Source: Halicephalobus mephisto
Lineage: Eukaryota > Nematoda > Chromadorea > Rhabditida > Panagrolaimidae
Assembly: GCA_009193035.1 (NCBI GenBank)
Contig: SWDT01000170.1
Location: forward strand, 91,416-155,415
Length of the DNA stretch: 64,000 bases
Direction of reading: 5' to 3'
Part shown: piece by piece, positions 34,941 to 45,900 of the stretch
Layout: every line of letters begins with the position of its first letter
Numbering within the stretch: the first letter of the stretch is position 1
Translations under genes and position numbers: made by a program
Notes under the pieces: model-generated
Databases searched by the model: none
Seen by the model: the letters and a program-made list of their open reading frames with translations, nothing else
Told to the model about the DNA's origin: nothing

Positions 34941-35779
34941 AATTTTAAAATTTTACAAAATTTCTGTAAACTTTTATGGAATTCCAGTTTGTACAAATTG
35001 CAAGTAATTTTTGCAAGACTTTTCTTTAAATTTCAAGTATTGGATTGATTGTCCCTGTTTATCCTGGCTCAGAAGAAGCTGAAACTTGTCGCGACACCTG
35101 CGCTCTTCCTGTCCGCTCTCCCGGTTGAATTTTCGAGGACCGGCTGTTCCCGATCGACCAATCTTGTCACTGGCCTCAAGCTAGCCACTCATTCAATTTC
35201 TTTAATTTTTTACTTTTTTTATGGTTTTATCTTCGTTATCTGTTAATCTTTTTTAAATCTGTCAAAAATCCTTTTGATTTTCTACGTAAAAAAAAAATTA
35301 ATTTTTTTCTAAAAAAAGTGAAAAATTTTCGTTCCAAGACAGCAGCTGGTCCGTTCCAAAGTGGATCAGTCTAGAACAGATCGGATCAGACTTTCATTGA
35401 TTTTTAGGCACTTGGGTCTCGAGTTCAAAGAAGTCTAAAATTTCGAAAAAAATAAGTTCGCTTTTGCTGGAACACCTACGCGAATTTTTGAATCGATTGT
35501 TGTCGGATCTTCGGGTTTGTAACTCACGGATGTAAAAGAGATAAAATAAACAAGATCCAGGGACTTGAATCCGTAATATCCAGTTCCGGAAGTCAGGGGA
35601 TTAATTTTTATTTTGGGACGGGCCGAATGATTCTACATGACCTTTACTCCTATTGAGCCAAATTCCAAAAGGAAGTTTAACATAATGGGAAATCCCTACT
35701 TGGAAGTGTACTGTCGTTAATCTCCTGTATTTTCCGGAGCTCTCATAGCAGTAATACAAACAACTATGCCTCGAGGAAC

Positions 35780-36300
35780 TGTTGATGGGTTCGATCCTGC
35801 ACTTTCCCAATTCATAGTCTATTTGTTTAACCACTGCGCTATCCTGGAACCTAGAGGAACTTCTTTATTGACCTATCTCTGAGAGGAAATTAAACCCAAT
35901 AAAACTTCCAACGACTAATCCCTATATCTTTCATTACATCCCAAGATATCAGATTAACGTGCCGAAATACCTCCAATAAATCCCCGCTGGACTCGATCCC
36001 GAACGTTTTAAACTCACAGCCCATTAATCTGGCATCTACACGACCGTGACTCAACCTTACCGTTCTTTAATCAAATTGTTCCTCAAAGAAAATCCACATT
36101 AAAACTCTCAATTCCTAATAATCTCCTAGTGGCTTCCAACAACCCAAAAACCGGGATTTCCAGCTTATCCTCGAGCAATACCGTCACAAATGCACACATT
36201 TGCACTTTATTCATCCTTTGAAGAGAACGTCCGATCTTCTGTCCTCTTAATTTGCAGTCCATTCATTTAACCACTGCGCCATCCTGACGCTGGGAAATTC
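35780..36300 (-). mobile_element. Cluster of three tRNA-like (SINE-type) units
   Basis: On the minus strand three tRNA-like heads follow each other about 220 bp apart. The first (36300-36215) and third (35850-35780) share the A box in GGATGGCGCAGTGGTTAA and GGATAGCGCAGTGGTTAA; the third has the B box GGATCGAACCC. The middle one (about 36070-35985) has GGTCGTGTAGATGCCAG and the B box GGGATCGAGTCC. None pairs into a full cloverleaf, so they are tRNA-derived repeats or pseudo-tRNAs rather than working genes. The spacing and shared A box suggest tandem SINE copies. Confidence 0.6.
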
Positions 36301-36654
36301 CGTTTTAAAAAAACACTTTTCTTTTAAAAAAAAATACTTTTTTCTTTTAAAAAATATTTTTTTCTTTTAAAAAAATACTTTTTTCTTTTAAAAAAATTTT
36401 TCTAAAAACAAAACCATTTTTGAATTTTATTGAAATTCGCAATTTTTAAATCCCAAATTTCGGCCAGAACTTTCATTTTTTTAAATTCAAAACAAGCCCA
36501 ATTGTTACAACTCGTAATTATTCTCCAGTTTTTTTAAAATAGTTTAAAATTGACTTCTCAGAATTTTATAATTTTCAATAATTGTAAAAAATCAAAAATC
36601 AGATTTGTTATGGAAGTATTCTGGCACAAGTTTTTAATTTTAATTACAAAAAAA

Positions 36655-36805
36655 TTTATTTTTAGCGAAATGTGAAATTTGCCAAATTTGAATTTTTGGC
36701 GAAATGTGAAATTTGCCAAATTTGAATTTTTGGCGAAAAGTGAAATTTGCTAAATTTGGATTTTTGGCGAAATGTGAAATTTGCCAAATTTGGATTTTTA
36801 TCATA
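36655..36805. repeat. Minisatellite GCGAAATGTGAAATTTGCCA
   Basis: Four copies of a unit of about 37 bp carry TTTTTGGCGAAATGTGAAAT then TTGCCAAATTTGAA. It is the same family as 10340-10585, with AAATGTGAAATT replacing AAAGTGACTATT. Confidence 0.8.
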
Positions 36806-37170
36806 GAAATTAAAAATTTTTATAAAATTATTTTTACAGAAATTTTTAATCTTTTAGGATTCAAAATACTCAATTTGGGACGTTGATTCCGAAAAGTTTG
36901 AAATTTTCAAAAATTTTAGTAAATTATGAAAAATTAAAAATTTAAAAATTTCTTAATTTTTCAATTTTTTATAAATTTTAAAATTTCTAAAAATTCAAAA
37001 ATTTCGCAATTTTTGATAAATTTTTAAAATTGATTAAAATCTTTTAAAATTTTAAAATTTCCAATAAATTTTTGAATTTTCTGAAAAATTTGACAACTTT
37101 TGCTTTGATACTAGAAACTTCTGAGAATTTTACAATTTTGAGTAATGTCCGAACATTGTTGTTTTTGCAG

Positions 37171-37281
37171 TCCGAAAATAGCCTCCCACAATCAATGTTT
37201 CTTCAGCTAGAGGCTCATTTGGGGCTTTTGTCGGTCCAGAGACCAGTGCCGAAAAGCCGGACACAGGCGGCATCTAATTAA
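37171..37281 (+). other. Candidate terminal exon of an unknown plus-strand gene
   Basis: A strong acceptor (TTGTTTTTGCAG, ending at 37170) is followed by 36 open codons and a TAA. They read SENSLPQSMFLQLEAHLGLL, then SVQRPVPKSRTQAASN. The composition is clearly different from the surroundings. No upstream exon could be joined with confidence; the segment at 35069 (after CTGGCTCAG) and the one at 30608 are possible but unproven partners. Confidence 0.3.
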
Positions 37282-37299
37282 CTTGGCCGTACAACAATT

Positions 37300-37815
37300 G
37301 CCCCCGGCGATATTTATTCCCTCCATTTAGCAAAATTAATCTCATTTATTTTTTTATATTAATTTTTTCTATTTAAATTAACCTAATATCTCAGTTAAGT
37401 AAAAAAATTAATTTTAACAATAATTTCGAAATCAATGTAAATCGAAAAAGAAGAAAAATAAGGAGTAAATGTCGTTGAGGAGTTGTACGACATTTATTCC
37501 TTCTTTATTTCCCAAAATTTATCTTATTTATTTTTTTTTCTATTTAAATTAACTTGATATCTCAGTTAAGTAAAAAAAATTTATTATAAAATAATTTCGA
37601 AATAAATGAAAATCGAAAAAGGAAAAAAATAAGGAGCAAATGTCGTTGAGGAGTTGTACGGCATTTATTCCTTCTTTATTTCCCAAAATTTATCTCATTT
37701 ATTTCTTTTTTTCTATTTAAATTAACTTAATATCTCAATTAGGTAAGAAAAAATTTATTATAAAATAATTTCTAAATAAATGAAAATTAAAAAAAAAGAA
37801 AAATAAAAAACAAAG
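37300..37815. repeat. Three-copy ~190-bp repeat with a GGAGTAAATGTCGT hairpin
   Basis: Units contain TTAACTTGATATCTCAGTTA, ATAATTTCGAAATAAATG and AAATGTCGTTGAGGAGTTG followed by TACGACATTTATTCC. The last two blocks form a stem of about 14 bp (one mismatch) around TGAGGAGTTGT. The third copy is truncated. Confidence 0.8.
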
Positions 37816-38329
37816 GTCGTGCAGCCAATTATTCTGATTTAAATTTTCGAAAATTTAAGTTTAAAAACAATTGCTATCTTGATTCAAATTTGACCAGTTG
37901 ACTTTACTACTTTATAAAATCCTCCTATTCTCAAATTTCAAAAACAAAAGTTTTTGGATTTTTTTTCTTTATTGCCAAAGGGGATGGAGCTAAAACGGTC
38001 AACTTTCGTTCCTCGGACCAGACTTTCCAAAAACGGACAAAAATGGCACTAATTTTTCGCCCATCTGTGTCCTTTTTTATTTTTTATAAAATTATAAATT
38101 ACAAAAAAAATTTAAAAAAATTAAATTATATAAATTCTAAAAAAAATTTAAAAAATTAAATTTGTCAGATTTTTTTCATAATCTTCGTTCCTTTAGGATT
38201 TTTCGGATTATTTTTCAACTTTGACATCTTTGACGAAAAATTTAGTTTTAGTTTGAAATCGAATTTTCAAATTGAAATTTATAAATTTTTTTATTTTTTT
38301 TACTAGAAGTTTTCAAATAATGGAAATTT

Positions 38330-38770
38330 TTAAAAATCACGTTTTGGAAAATTTCGAAAATTCGTGTCGAGAAAAATTTTTATTATTTTAAAAAATTTTC
38401 GCGTCGAGAAAAATTTTATTTTTTTCAATTTCGAAAATTTATGTTGAGAAAAATTTTATTTTTTTTCGAAAATTTTCGCATCGAGAAAATTTCGAACATT
38501 CGTGTTAAGAAAATTTTGATTTTTTTCAATTTCAAACATTCGCGTCGAGAAAAATTTTATATTTTTTTTTATTTTGAAAATTCGTGTCGAGAAAAATTTT
38601 ATATTTTTTTAAATTTCGAAAATTCGCGTTGAGAAAAATTTTATATTTTTTTAAAAAATTTTCGCGTCGAGAAAATTTCGAACATTTATGTTAAGAAAAA
38701 TTTTATTTTTTTTAATTTCGAAAATTCGTGTCGAGAAAAATTTTTTATAAAAATTTTAAAAATCTTCAAA
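38330..38770. repeat. AAATTCGTGTCGAGAAAAATTTT array
   Basis: Ten or so short units of 35-45 bp repeat GAAAATTCGTGTCGAG and AAAAATTTTATTTTTTT. The unit is one half of the dispersed palindrome in the opposite orientation. Bases 38770-39350 continue as plain AT-rich repeats. Confidence 0.75.
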
Positions 38771-39689
38771 AAATACAAATTTTTAAAATTCATACAGTAC
38801 AGTAATTTCGAAACTTAAAATTCTCAAAAATTTATTTCAAAATTTTTAAAAATAATTTTAAATTTTTAAAAATAATTTTTTTTATTTTAAAATTTAAAAT
38901 AATTTTTATTTTTTTTTAATTTTAAAATTTAAAATTATTTTTATTTTTTTTTTATTTTAAAATTTGAAAAATTTATTTTAAAATTTAAAATAATTTTTAT
39001 TTTTTTTTATTTTAAAATTTCGAAAAATTTAAAATAATTTTATTTTTTTTTGATTTTAAAATTCCGAAAAATTCGTGTCAGGATAATTTCGTAATAATAT
39101 TCATTTATAATTTCTGCAGTAACAGTATTATTTCTAAATTCATTATTTTCTTCCGAAAAAAGACATTTTTAACTAAATAATTCAATTTTGAGGATGTTTT
39201 TTTTCTTCGTTTTTAATTTTTCAATTATTTCAAAAATTTAAAAATTATCTTTAAAAAAAACATTTTAAATATTTTTAAAAATTATATTTTAAATTTTCCT
39301 AAATTTATCCTTTTAAATTTTCTTCAAAAAAAAAAAAGTCAACTTCAGATTTAATTCTCTGGAGATTTTTCACATGCCAAACTTTCCTTCTTGTTCTCTT
39401 CATGTCGCGATTTCCCCTATGTCGTCATTCATGTTGAGATTTCCAAAAAAGACCCTAAAAATGACACTTTTGTTTTTCCCGTTTAGTCAACGTTCCATTT
39501 TCCTTCTCCCATTATCCTTCAATGCCCGATTAGTCCCACAACGACCTTTTTAACGTCTATCCCACCACTTTTCTACCACTTACATCTACATTATCGTAGT
39601 CTAACGTCTTCATCCAAAAAAATACAAGTGTAGCGTGAAAATAACAACCATGAAACAGATCAACTTTCCGCGACAACTCAAATCTCACC

Positions 39690-42031
39690 TTACATTTTAC
39701 TTCCTTTGGAACTTGCAAAATCACTGGTAATGGAAGTATTTCCTTTGCAACGTGGTTTTCTAGGACTGGATAATCTTTCAACACAAGCTCGAATCAATTC
39801 TTGTCTTTCATGCGGGTCCATTGTAGAAGAAGTAGCTGACATTCTTCCCGGAGTCTGAGGCACCGGAGGATGAACAGAAGGATGAATATCACGGCATTGG
39901 CTAGCTGATCGGCGAGTTCGGAACGGGTTAGGGAACGTTAAGGGTTTTTTCGGAGTATGCCCCTAAAAAACAAAAATTATCAAAAACGAGTAAAATAACC
40001 TATTTTCGTGAGATTATTTAGATAATCCTATTATTTCCGGCATTTCCAAATGTTATAATTATTAACGCGCATAGATAAGTTTAAACTCTACATATTCTAA
40101 TCTACAAAGGTCTAGATATATTCAGATATATTTCCAAAACACGGATCGTAAAATAACTTTTTCAAAAAATCAATACAATGCCTCAGGCTATTATAACTCC
40201 TAAAGTCTTTTAGAAATCCACGTCTACATAAATTTTAAAAAAACTTATTTCTAATTTTCATATATAAATTATCAAAAATTTTTCGAAAAATCAATACAAT
40301 GCCTCAGGCTATTGTAACTCCTAAAATCTTTTAGAAATCCACGTCTACATAACTTTTAAAAAAACTTATTTCTAATTTCCATGATTATGAAATTACATAA
40401 ACTTGCAAAGTAACCATTGACAAAAATTAAAATTATAGATTACTTATTAAATTCCTAAAAAAAATTATTTTAAAATAATTTCTATTTTTATAAATAAAAA
40501 AAAACTCACAGTAGGAGGATCATAAGCTCTTAACATCTTGTCGAAATTTCTTGCTCTGGTCAATGGTTCAATTTTCTTCTGAATTGAGTCCTTTCTTGTG
40601 ACATTTGTTTCTTTCTTACATCCAGTAACACTACTCATGGATTCAACTAGGGATAACTTTCTTCTCGGGGTCTCGGCAAGAGATATCTTTCTTCTCGGAG
40701 TTTCGGAAACTGCAGACGGTCCTGTCCCGATGGAAGCTCGAATTTTAGCGGCACGAAGAATAGAAGAACGGGTTTCTCGACGAACACTGGATGGACCGTT
40801 CACACCTTTTTTATCCGTGTTTTTATTTACATCTTCGCCTTGAGCGTTGGAGTCCTGGAGGGGATTCACCGTGGTCTTCGGTTGGGTTGCCGTTGGTCTG
40901 GACATTGAAGGCCTTCGAAGAGTCCTGGTCGGAGGAGGGACTTCCTTCTTGGTCGTCTTCTGAGCTTCTCTTCTGGAAAGTATAAACTTCTCTCTGGCGG
41001 TAGGAGGCTGGATCGGGGGGTTCCTGGCTTCAGGCTTTTCCCTATTGTTCACAGCGCTGTTTCGACGAGTAATTGGTCCAAATGGTTCTCTCTTTGTGAA
41101 GCTGTTTTGTCTGGAGACACTTCTGGCCGGCTGGTCCTTCACACTACCGTTACTTAACTGAGAAGCCGGTCTAACCGGTTCGGCTTTTTTAGTGAAACTG
41201 TTCTGTCTCGAAAGACTTCTTATTGGTTGGTCCTTCACGCCGTTGTTGCTTAGTCGAGAAGCCGGTCCGATAGATCCGTTTCTTTTCGGCTTGTCTTCTT
41301 CGATCGTGATCTGCTGAGATCGACGTCTGGCTCTTTCTGACATCCGATTTTTTTTTGAATTGAAGAGAGACAACTTGGTAAAATCCACTGAAATAGCACT
41401 TCCATATGTGAAAACTAAACAAAACCCACCGTTGGATCCCGGTTTAGCTCCTTGGCTGAGCTTTACGAAATCCACTTTCTCTTCTGCAGACCTCTGCATA
41501 GCTTGGGTGATGGGATTTATGTTTTCATTCTGGACCTGGGACACCGGGATCTTTCTCAATGGAGTTCCTAGTTGGTCAACCACTGAAAATAGTTATAAAA
41601 TTAAAGATTTCATATATAGAAAGTTAAAAATCTAATGTAAAATTAAGTTCCATATATAGAAAATTAAAAATCTAATTTAAAATTAAGTTTCATATATAGA
41701 AAGTTGAAAATTTAATATAAAATTAAGTTTCATATAGAAAGTTGAAAATCTCATAGGACCGAGTTTTATATGGAATTTTTAAAACATAAGATTTTTAACA
41801 CAAAAAACTAAATTCATGTATCAAAAACCCACGATTTAGAAAAAACTGAAAATCGTCCACATGTTCGAGATTTTTTAAATCAGCGTGATTCGGAATCTGG
41901 AAATCCCAATAATCGATTTGAGCTTCATCGTAGCACTCGTCCAAAGTCCAGTCCTTGAGGATGTTCTCGTAGGGATTCTTGTCTCCTTGTAGTTTTGCAG
42001 AAGAACCGGATTCTGGAGTTTTTCTCGTCAT
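39690..42031 (-). CDS. Basic Ser-rich protein, TPX2/TPXL-like spindle factor candidate
   Basis: Exons 42031-41833, 41582-41430, 41387-40510 and 39962-39690 join in phase to 500 residues. Near the N-terminus YDEAQIDYWDF (34-44) resembles the Aurora-A-binding YDAPSDFINF of vertebrate TPX2, and GTPLRK (72-77) resembles TPX2's downstream KTPLRK. The rest is disordered and very basic with tandem motifs: two copies of SRQNSFTK after KDQP, and SETPRRKISL/AETPRRKLSL. The last exon has TPKKPLTFPNPF, like TPX2-type repeats. If the assignment holds, it would activate Aurora A and bind spindle microtubules. It shares a 941-bp upstream region with the TTBK gene. The 42-nt second intron is stop-free and in frame. 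The TAA end could be bypassed by a donor overlapping it (AAAAT/GTAAGG), but no further exon is seen. Confidence 0.8.
40150..40410. repeat. Duplicated ~130-bp unit in the TPX2-like gene intron
   Basis: Two near-identical copies (from about 40165 and 40290) share TCAATACAATGCCTCAGGCT, GTAACTCCTAAAATC and AGAAATCCACGTCTACATAA. Confidence 0.8.
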
Positions 42032-42046
42032 TTTCGACGAGGACAA

Positions 42047-42972
42047 CGAGATTCTGGCGGGACAAAGAAGCGGAAAAAAGAGTCAAAAACAGCAAAAACC
42101 GCGCGTTTATTTTCGTTTCAGGACTTTTTTACAAATATGTCTTGAATGGCTGTTTTTCTTTAGGAAAATTCAAGAGATTAGTTTAACTGGCTTTTTTCAA
42201 AGAAGTTCAACTTAAAATGATTTAACTGGCATTTTTCTTCAGGAAGCTTAAGTCTGAATTGTTTGACTGGCTTCTTTCTCTAAATAGACGGAATTAAAGT
42301 GATTTGACTGGCTTTTTTGATTGAATAAGTTCAACTTAAAGTGGTTTATCTGGCTTTTTCCTTCATGACGTTCACCCTAAAATGGTTTATCTGGCTTGTT
42401 TTTTAAATAAGTTCAATAAAAATGGATTTATCTGACTTTTTAAAGAACTTTAACCAAAAGTGATTTATTTGGTTTTTAAAAAACTGAAATTATTTTTTAT
42501 GGAATTTATCCTAAAATTCTTCAATTTTTTCGAATTTTTTGATTTAAAAATTTGTTTATTTTTATTTTTTTTAAAATTTTTATAGAAAATTAATTTAATT
42601 TTTAACTTTTTTTTTAAATTTTTATAAAAATTAATTTATTTTTTTACTTTTTTTTAAAATTTTGATAAAAATTAATTTATTTTTTTATTTTTTTTTAAAT
42701 TTTTATAAAAATTTATTTAATTTTTAACTTTTTTTTATAAAAATTTATTTTTTTTTCACTTTTTTTGAGAAAATTCAACTTAAAGTTATTTAACCATTTT
42801 TTTGCGTGTGAAACGATAATTCTGGTCGTGTTGAATATGATTGAAGAAATTCATAAATAATTACAAAATCGAAAATTACAGAATACGGGACTCTTTGCCA
42901 TACGCAAATTATTTTCCATGCTCAAACTTGTCCGGTGCTGATTATTGCTAGATGAAGTTTTGAATCTGAAAA
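42047..42972. promoter_or_regulatory. Divergent intergenic region with GGTTTATCTGGCTTTTT tandem repeats
   Basis: This is the only DNA between the head-to-head starts of the TPX2-like gene and TTBK, so it should hold both promoters. Bases 42170-42480 are six to seven copies of a unit of about 55 bp with TTTAACTGGCTTTTTTC, GGTTTATCTGGCTTTT and AAGTTCAACTTAAAATG. Bases 42540-42770 are T-rich low complexity, and 42780-42972 are unique. Splice-acceptor-like sites lie just upstream of both ATGs (CCCGCCAG; ATTACAG). Confidence 0.5.
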
Positions 42973-45900
42973 ATGACGAGTTCATCAGAAGGAGAGATCC
43001 TCCAATCAGGCCAGCTCATCAGAGACAGATGGAAGATTGTAAGTTTTTTAAAATAAAAAATATTTATTTAAAAAAACTTTAAATTAAAAAAAAAATAAAA
43101 ACCTTTAAGTTTTTTGAATTAAAAAATATTTATTTAAAAAAACTTTAAATTAAAAAAATAAAAACCTTTAAGTTTTTTAAAGTAGAAAATATTTATTTAA
43201 AAAAAATAAAAATCTTTAAGTTTTTTAAAATAAATACTTTCAATTTATTTTTTTTTAGAATAGTTTAAAAATTTTTTTATAAAAACTTGTTTAATTATTT
43301 TTATTTTTATTTTTTTGGAATAATTTTCAAATTTTTATTTTTTTTGGAATAATTTTTAAAATTTTAGAACAAGAAAATAGGCGGTGGAGGATTCGGAGAA
43401 ATTTTCGACGCCTTCGACCTCCAGAATCACAATGAAAGAGTGGCTATCAAAGTTGAATCTTCTAAAGCGACGAAACAAGTGCTAAAGATGGAAGTAGCGG
43501 TCCTACGACGACTTCAAGGAAAGAAACATGCGTGTAAATTTTACGGGTGTGGAAGAAACGACAAATTTAATTATCTCGTGATGAGTTTGCAAGGGAAGAA
43601 TCTGGCTGACCTCAGAAGGGAGTCCCCGAGGCAATGTTTTTCTGTTTCGACCGCGGTCAGATTGGGGGTCCAGATATTGCTCGGGATAAAGGAGATCCAT
43701 TCTATAGGATTTCTGCATAGGGACATTAAACCTTCGAATTTCGCGATGGGCCGGACCCAGTCCACCATGAGGTCCGTTTTCATGCTGGACTTCGGGCTGG
43801 CGAGACAGTACCTGAACGCCAAGGGCGAGATCCGGTCCCCCCGGTCCGCGGCCGGGTTCCGGGGCACCGTGAGGTACGCCGCCGTCACGGCCCACAAGAA
43901 CAAGGAGATGGGGAGACAGGACGATTTATTTTCTCTTTTTTACATGTTGGTGGAGTTCCTCCAGGGGTCCTTGCCCTGGAGGAAGATCAAGGACAAGGAC
44001 GAAGTCGGAAAAATGAAAGAAGAAGCTAATTACGATCAGCTTCTGGAGGGCTGTCCTGCTGAATTGATCCAGATTCCACTGCATTTGAAAACTCTTGGAT
44101 ATCCCGACGATCCCGATTATGACCTCCTCGAAACCGTCCTCAAAGGCGTCCTCCACAGACTTCAGATCAACATGGATGATCCCTACGACTGGGAACTCGG
44201 GTACGAAAACCTCTCCGGAAGGTCCAGGACCACAACCACCAACGGCAACGTCTCCACCAGACTCAAGTCCCACACCACCGCCGTCAAGGAACGGGATCCC
44301 GGGGACAAGAACCGGGCCCTCGACACCCAGGCCCCGATAACCATGGGCGAAGACGACGATGAACAAACCGGAAATTGTCTCAAATACATCCCTATAAATT
44401 CTAATCATGTTAATGAAAAAAATGAAGAAAAACCAAAATACAAAAGACAGGAATTCATGAGGCCCAAATACGGTGCTGTCAGTTTTGACGTCATTGATGC
44501 CGTTAATGCCAGACTTGCCGCTGCTTCCAATGGGGATTCTCAGCCTTCCAACGACTTCTTCAGCAGAATCCGATATGACGTCAGCATCGAAAACGACCGA
44601 CCACAGAACACCGTAGACGTAAGTTTTCGGATTTAATTCGAAATTTTTAATTTTATTAAAAATGAAAAATATTCAAAAATAAAAAATATCTAAAAATAAA
44701 AAGTATTTTAAAATAAAAAATATTTTAAAATATTAAAAAATAGAAAATATTTAATTTTATTGAAAATATTCAAAAATTTTAATTTATTAAAAATGTTTAA
44801 AAATAAGAAATATTTAATTTTATTAAAAATATTTTAAAATTATTCAAATTTGTTAAAAATACTTATTTTTAAATTTTTTAATTAAAGATATTCGAAAATA
44901 AAAAATATTTAAATTTGTTGAAAATAAAAATTTATGAAAGTAAATTATCAAAAAAAATTTAAAAATTATTTTTTTCATAAAATTAAAAATTACTTTTTTG
45001 ATAAAATTAAAAATTACTTTTTTTATGAAATTAAAAATTATTTTTTTGATAAAATTAAAAGTTATTTTTTTGATAAAATTAAAAGTTATTTTTTTTATAA
45101 ATTTAAAAATTATTTTTTTTATAAAATTAAAAATTATTTTTTTTCATAAAATTAAAAATTATTTTTTTTCATAAAATTAAAAATTATTTTTTTTCATAAA
45201 ATTAAAAATTATTTTTTTTATAAATTTAAAAATTACTTTTTTTATGAAATTAACAAATTTCGCTTCAGGCAGTGGTGGACATATCTGGAAAACGTCCGAC
45301 CCTGATAGAACCCTCAAACGGAGACCTCCATCCTCGAGGGAGCGCTACTGCCCCGGGGACCCCCTCTGCTCTCAGGTCCAGACCCCCTCTCCAGAATCAA
45401 CCCTCAAATGAACAAAGAAATTCAAAAAGTAACCGATCGATTACGGTAGGTTTTCGAATTTTTATTATTTTTATTTTTTTTAAAATTCACTAATTCACTT
45501 TTTTCAATCCAGAAAACACTCCAGAATCTGGCCCGCTTTAAGGTTTGCAGATGTGTCGTCAGTCTCTGTGATCGAAAATTATTACCGTAATACACTGCAC
45601 AAATAGCGATTTTGTTTTGTTCTTTTTTGTTAGAAGTCTGAATGAAAGATTAGAATTTGAAAGTTATTGGATTCATGCACTAACATCTTACTGTAGATTA
45701 CTGTAATTCACTGTAGCTTATTGGAGGGTACTGTAGTCGGTTACAGGCTATTTTGGAGTACTGTATTTTACTATAGACTACTGTAACTTATTATGGATTA
45801 CTGTAGGTTACTGTAATCTATTGTGGATTACTGTAGACTACTGTAACTTATTATGGATTACTGTAGCCTATTGTAAGTTCCTATACCTTACTGTATATTA

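Noticed and set aside
35069..35246. Coding-looking block after a CTGGCTCAG acceptor, open on both strands
   Set aside because: GC-richer and tempting, but two frames and both strands are open and no partner exon fits; mentioned only as a possible link to 37171.
35601..35834. 77-codon minus-strand frame
   Set aside because: It overlaps one tRNA-like unit and has no splice or homology support.
40598..41635. Plus-strand frames opposite the TPX2-like exons
   Set aside because: Antisense shadows; the minus strand has phase-consistent exons and coding motifs.
43503..44408. Several long minus-strand frames opposite TTBK exon 2
   Set aside because: Antisense shadows of the GC-rich kinase-coding exon.
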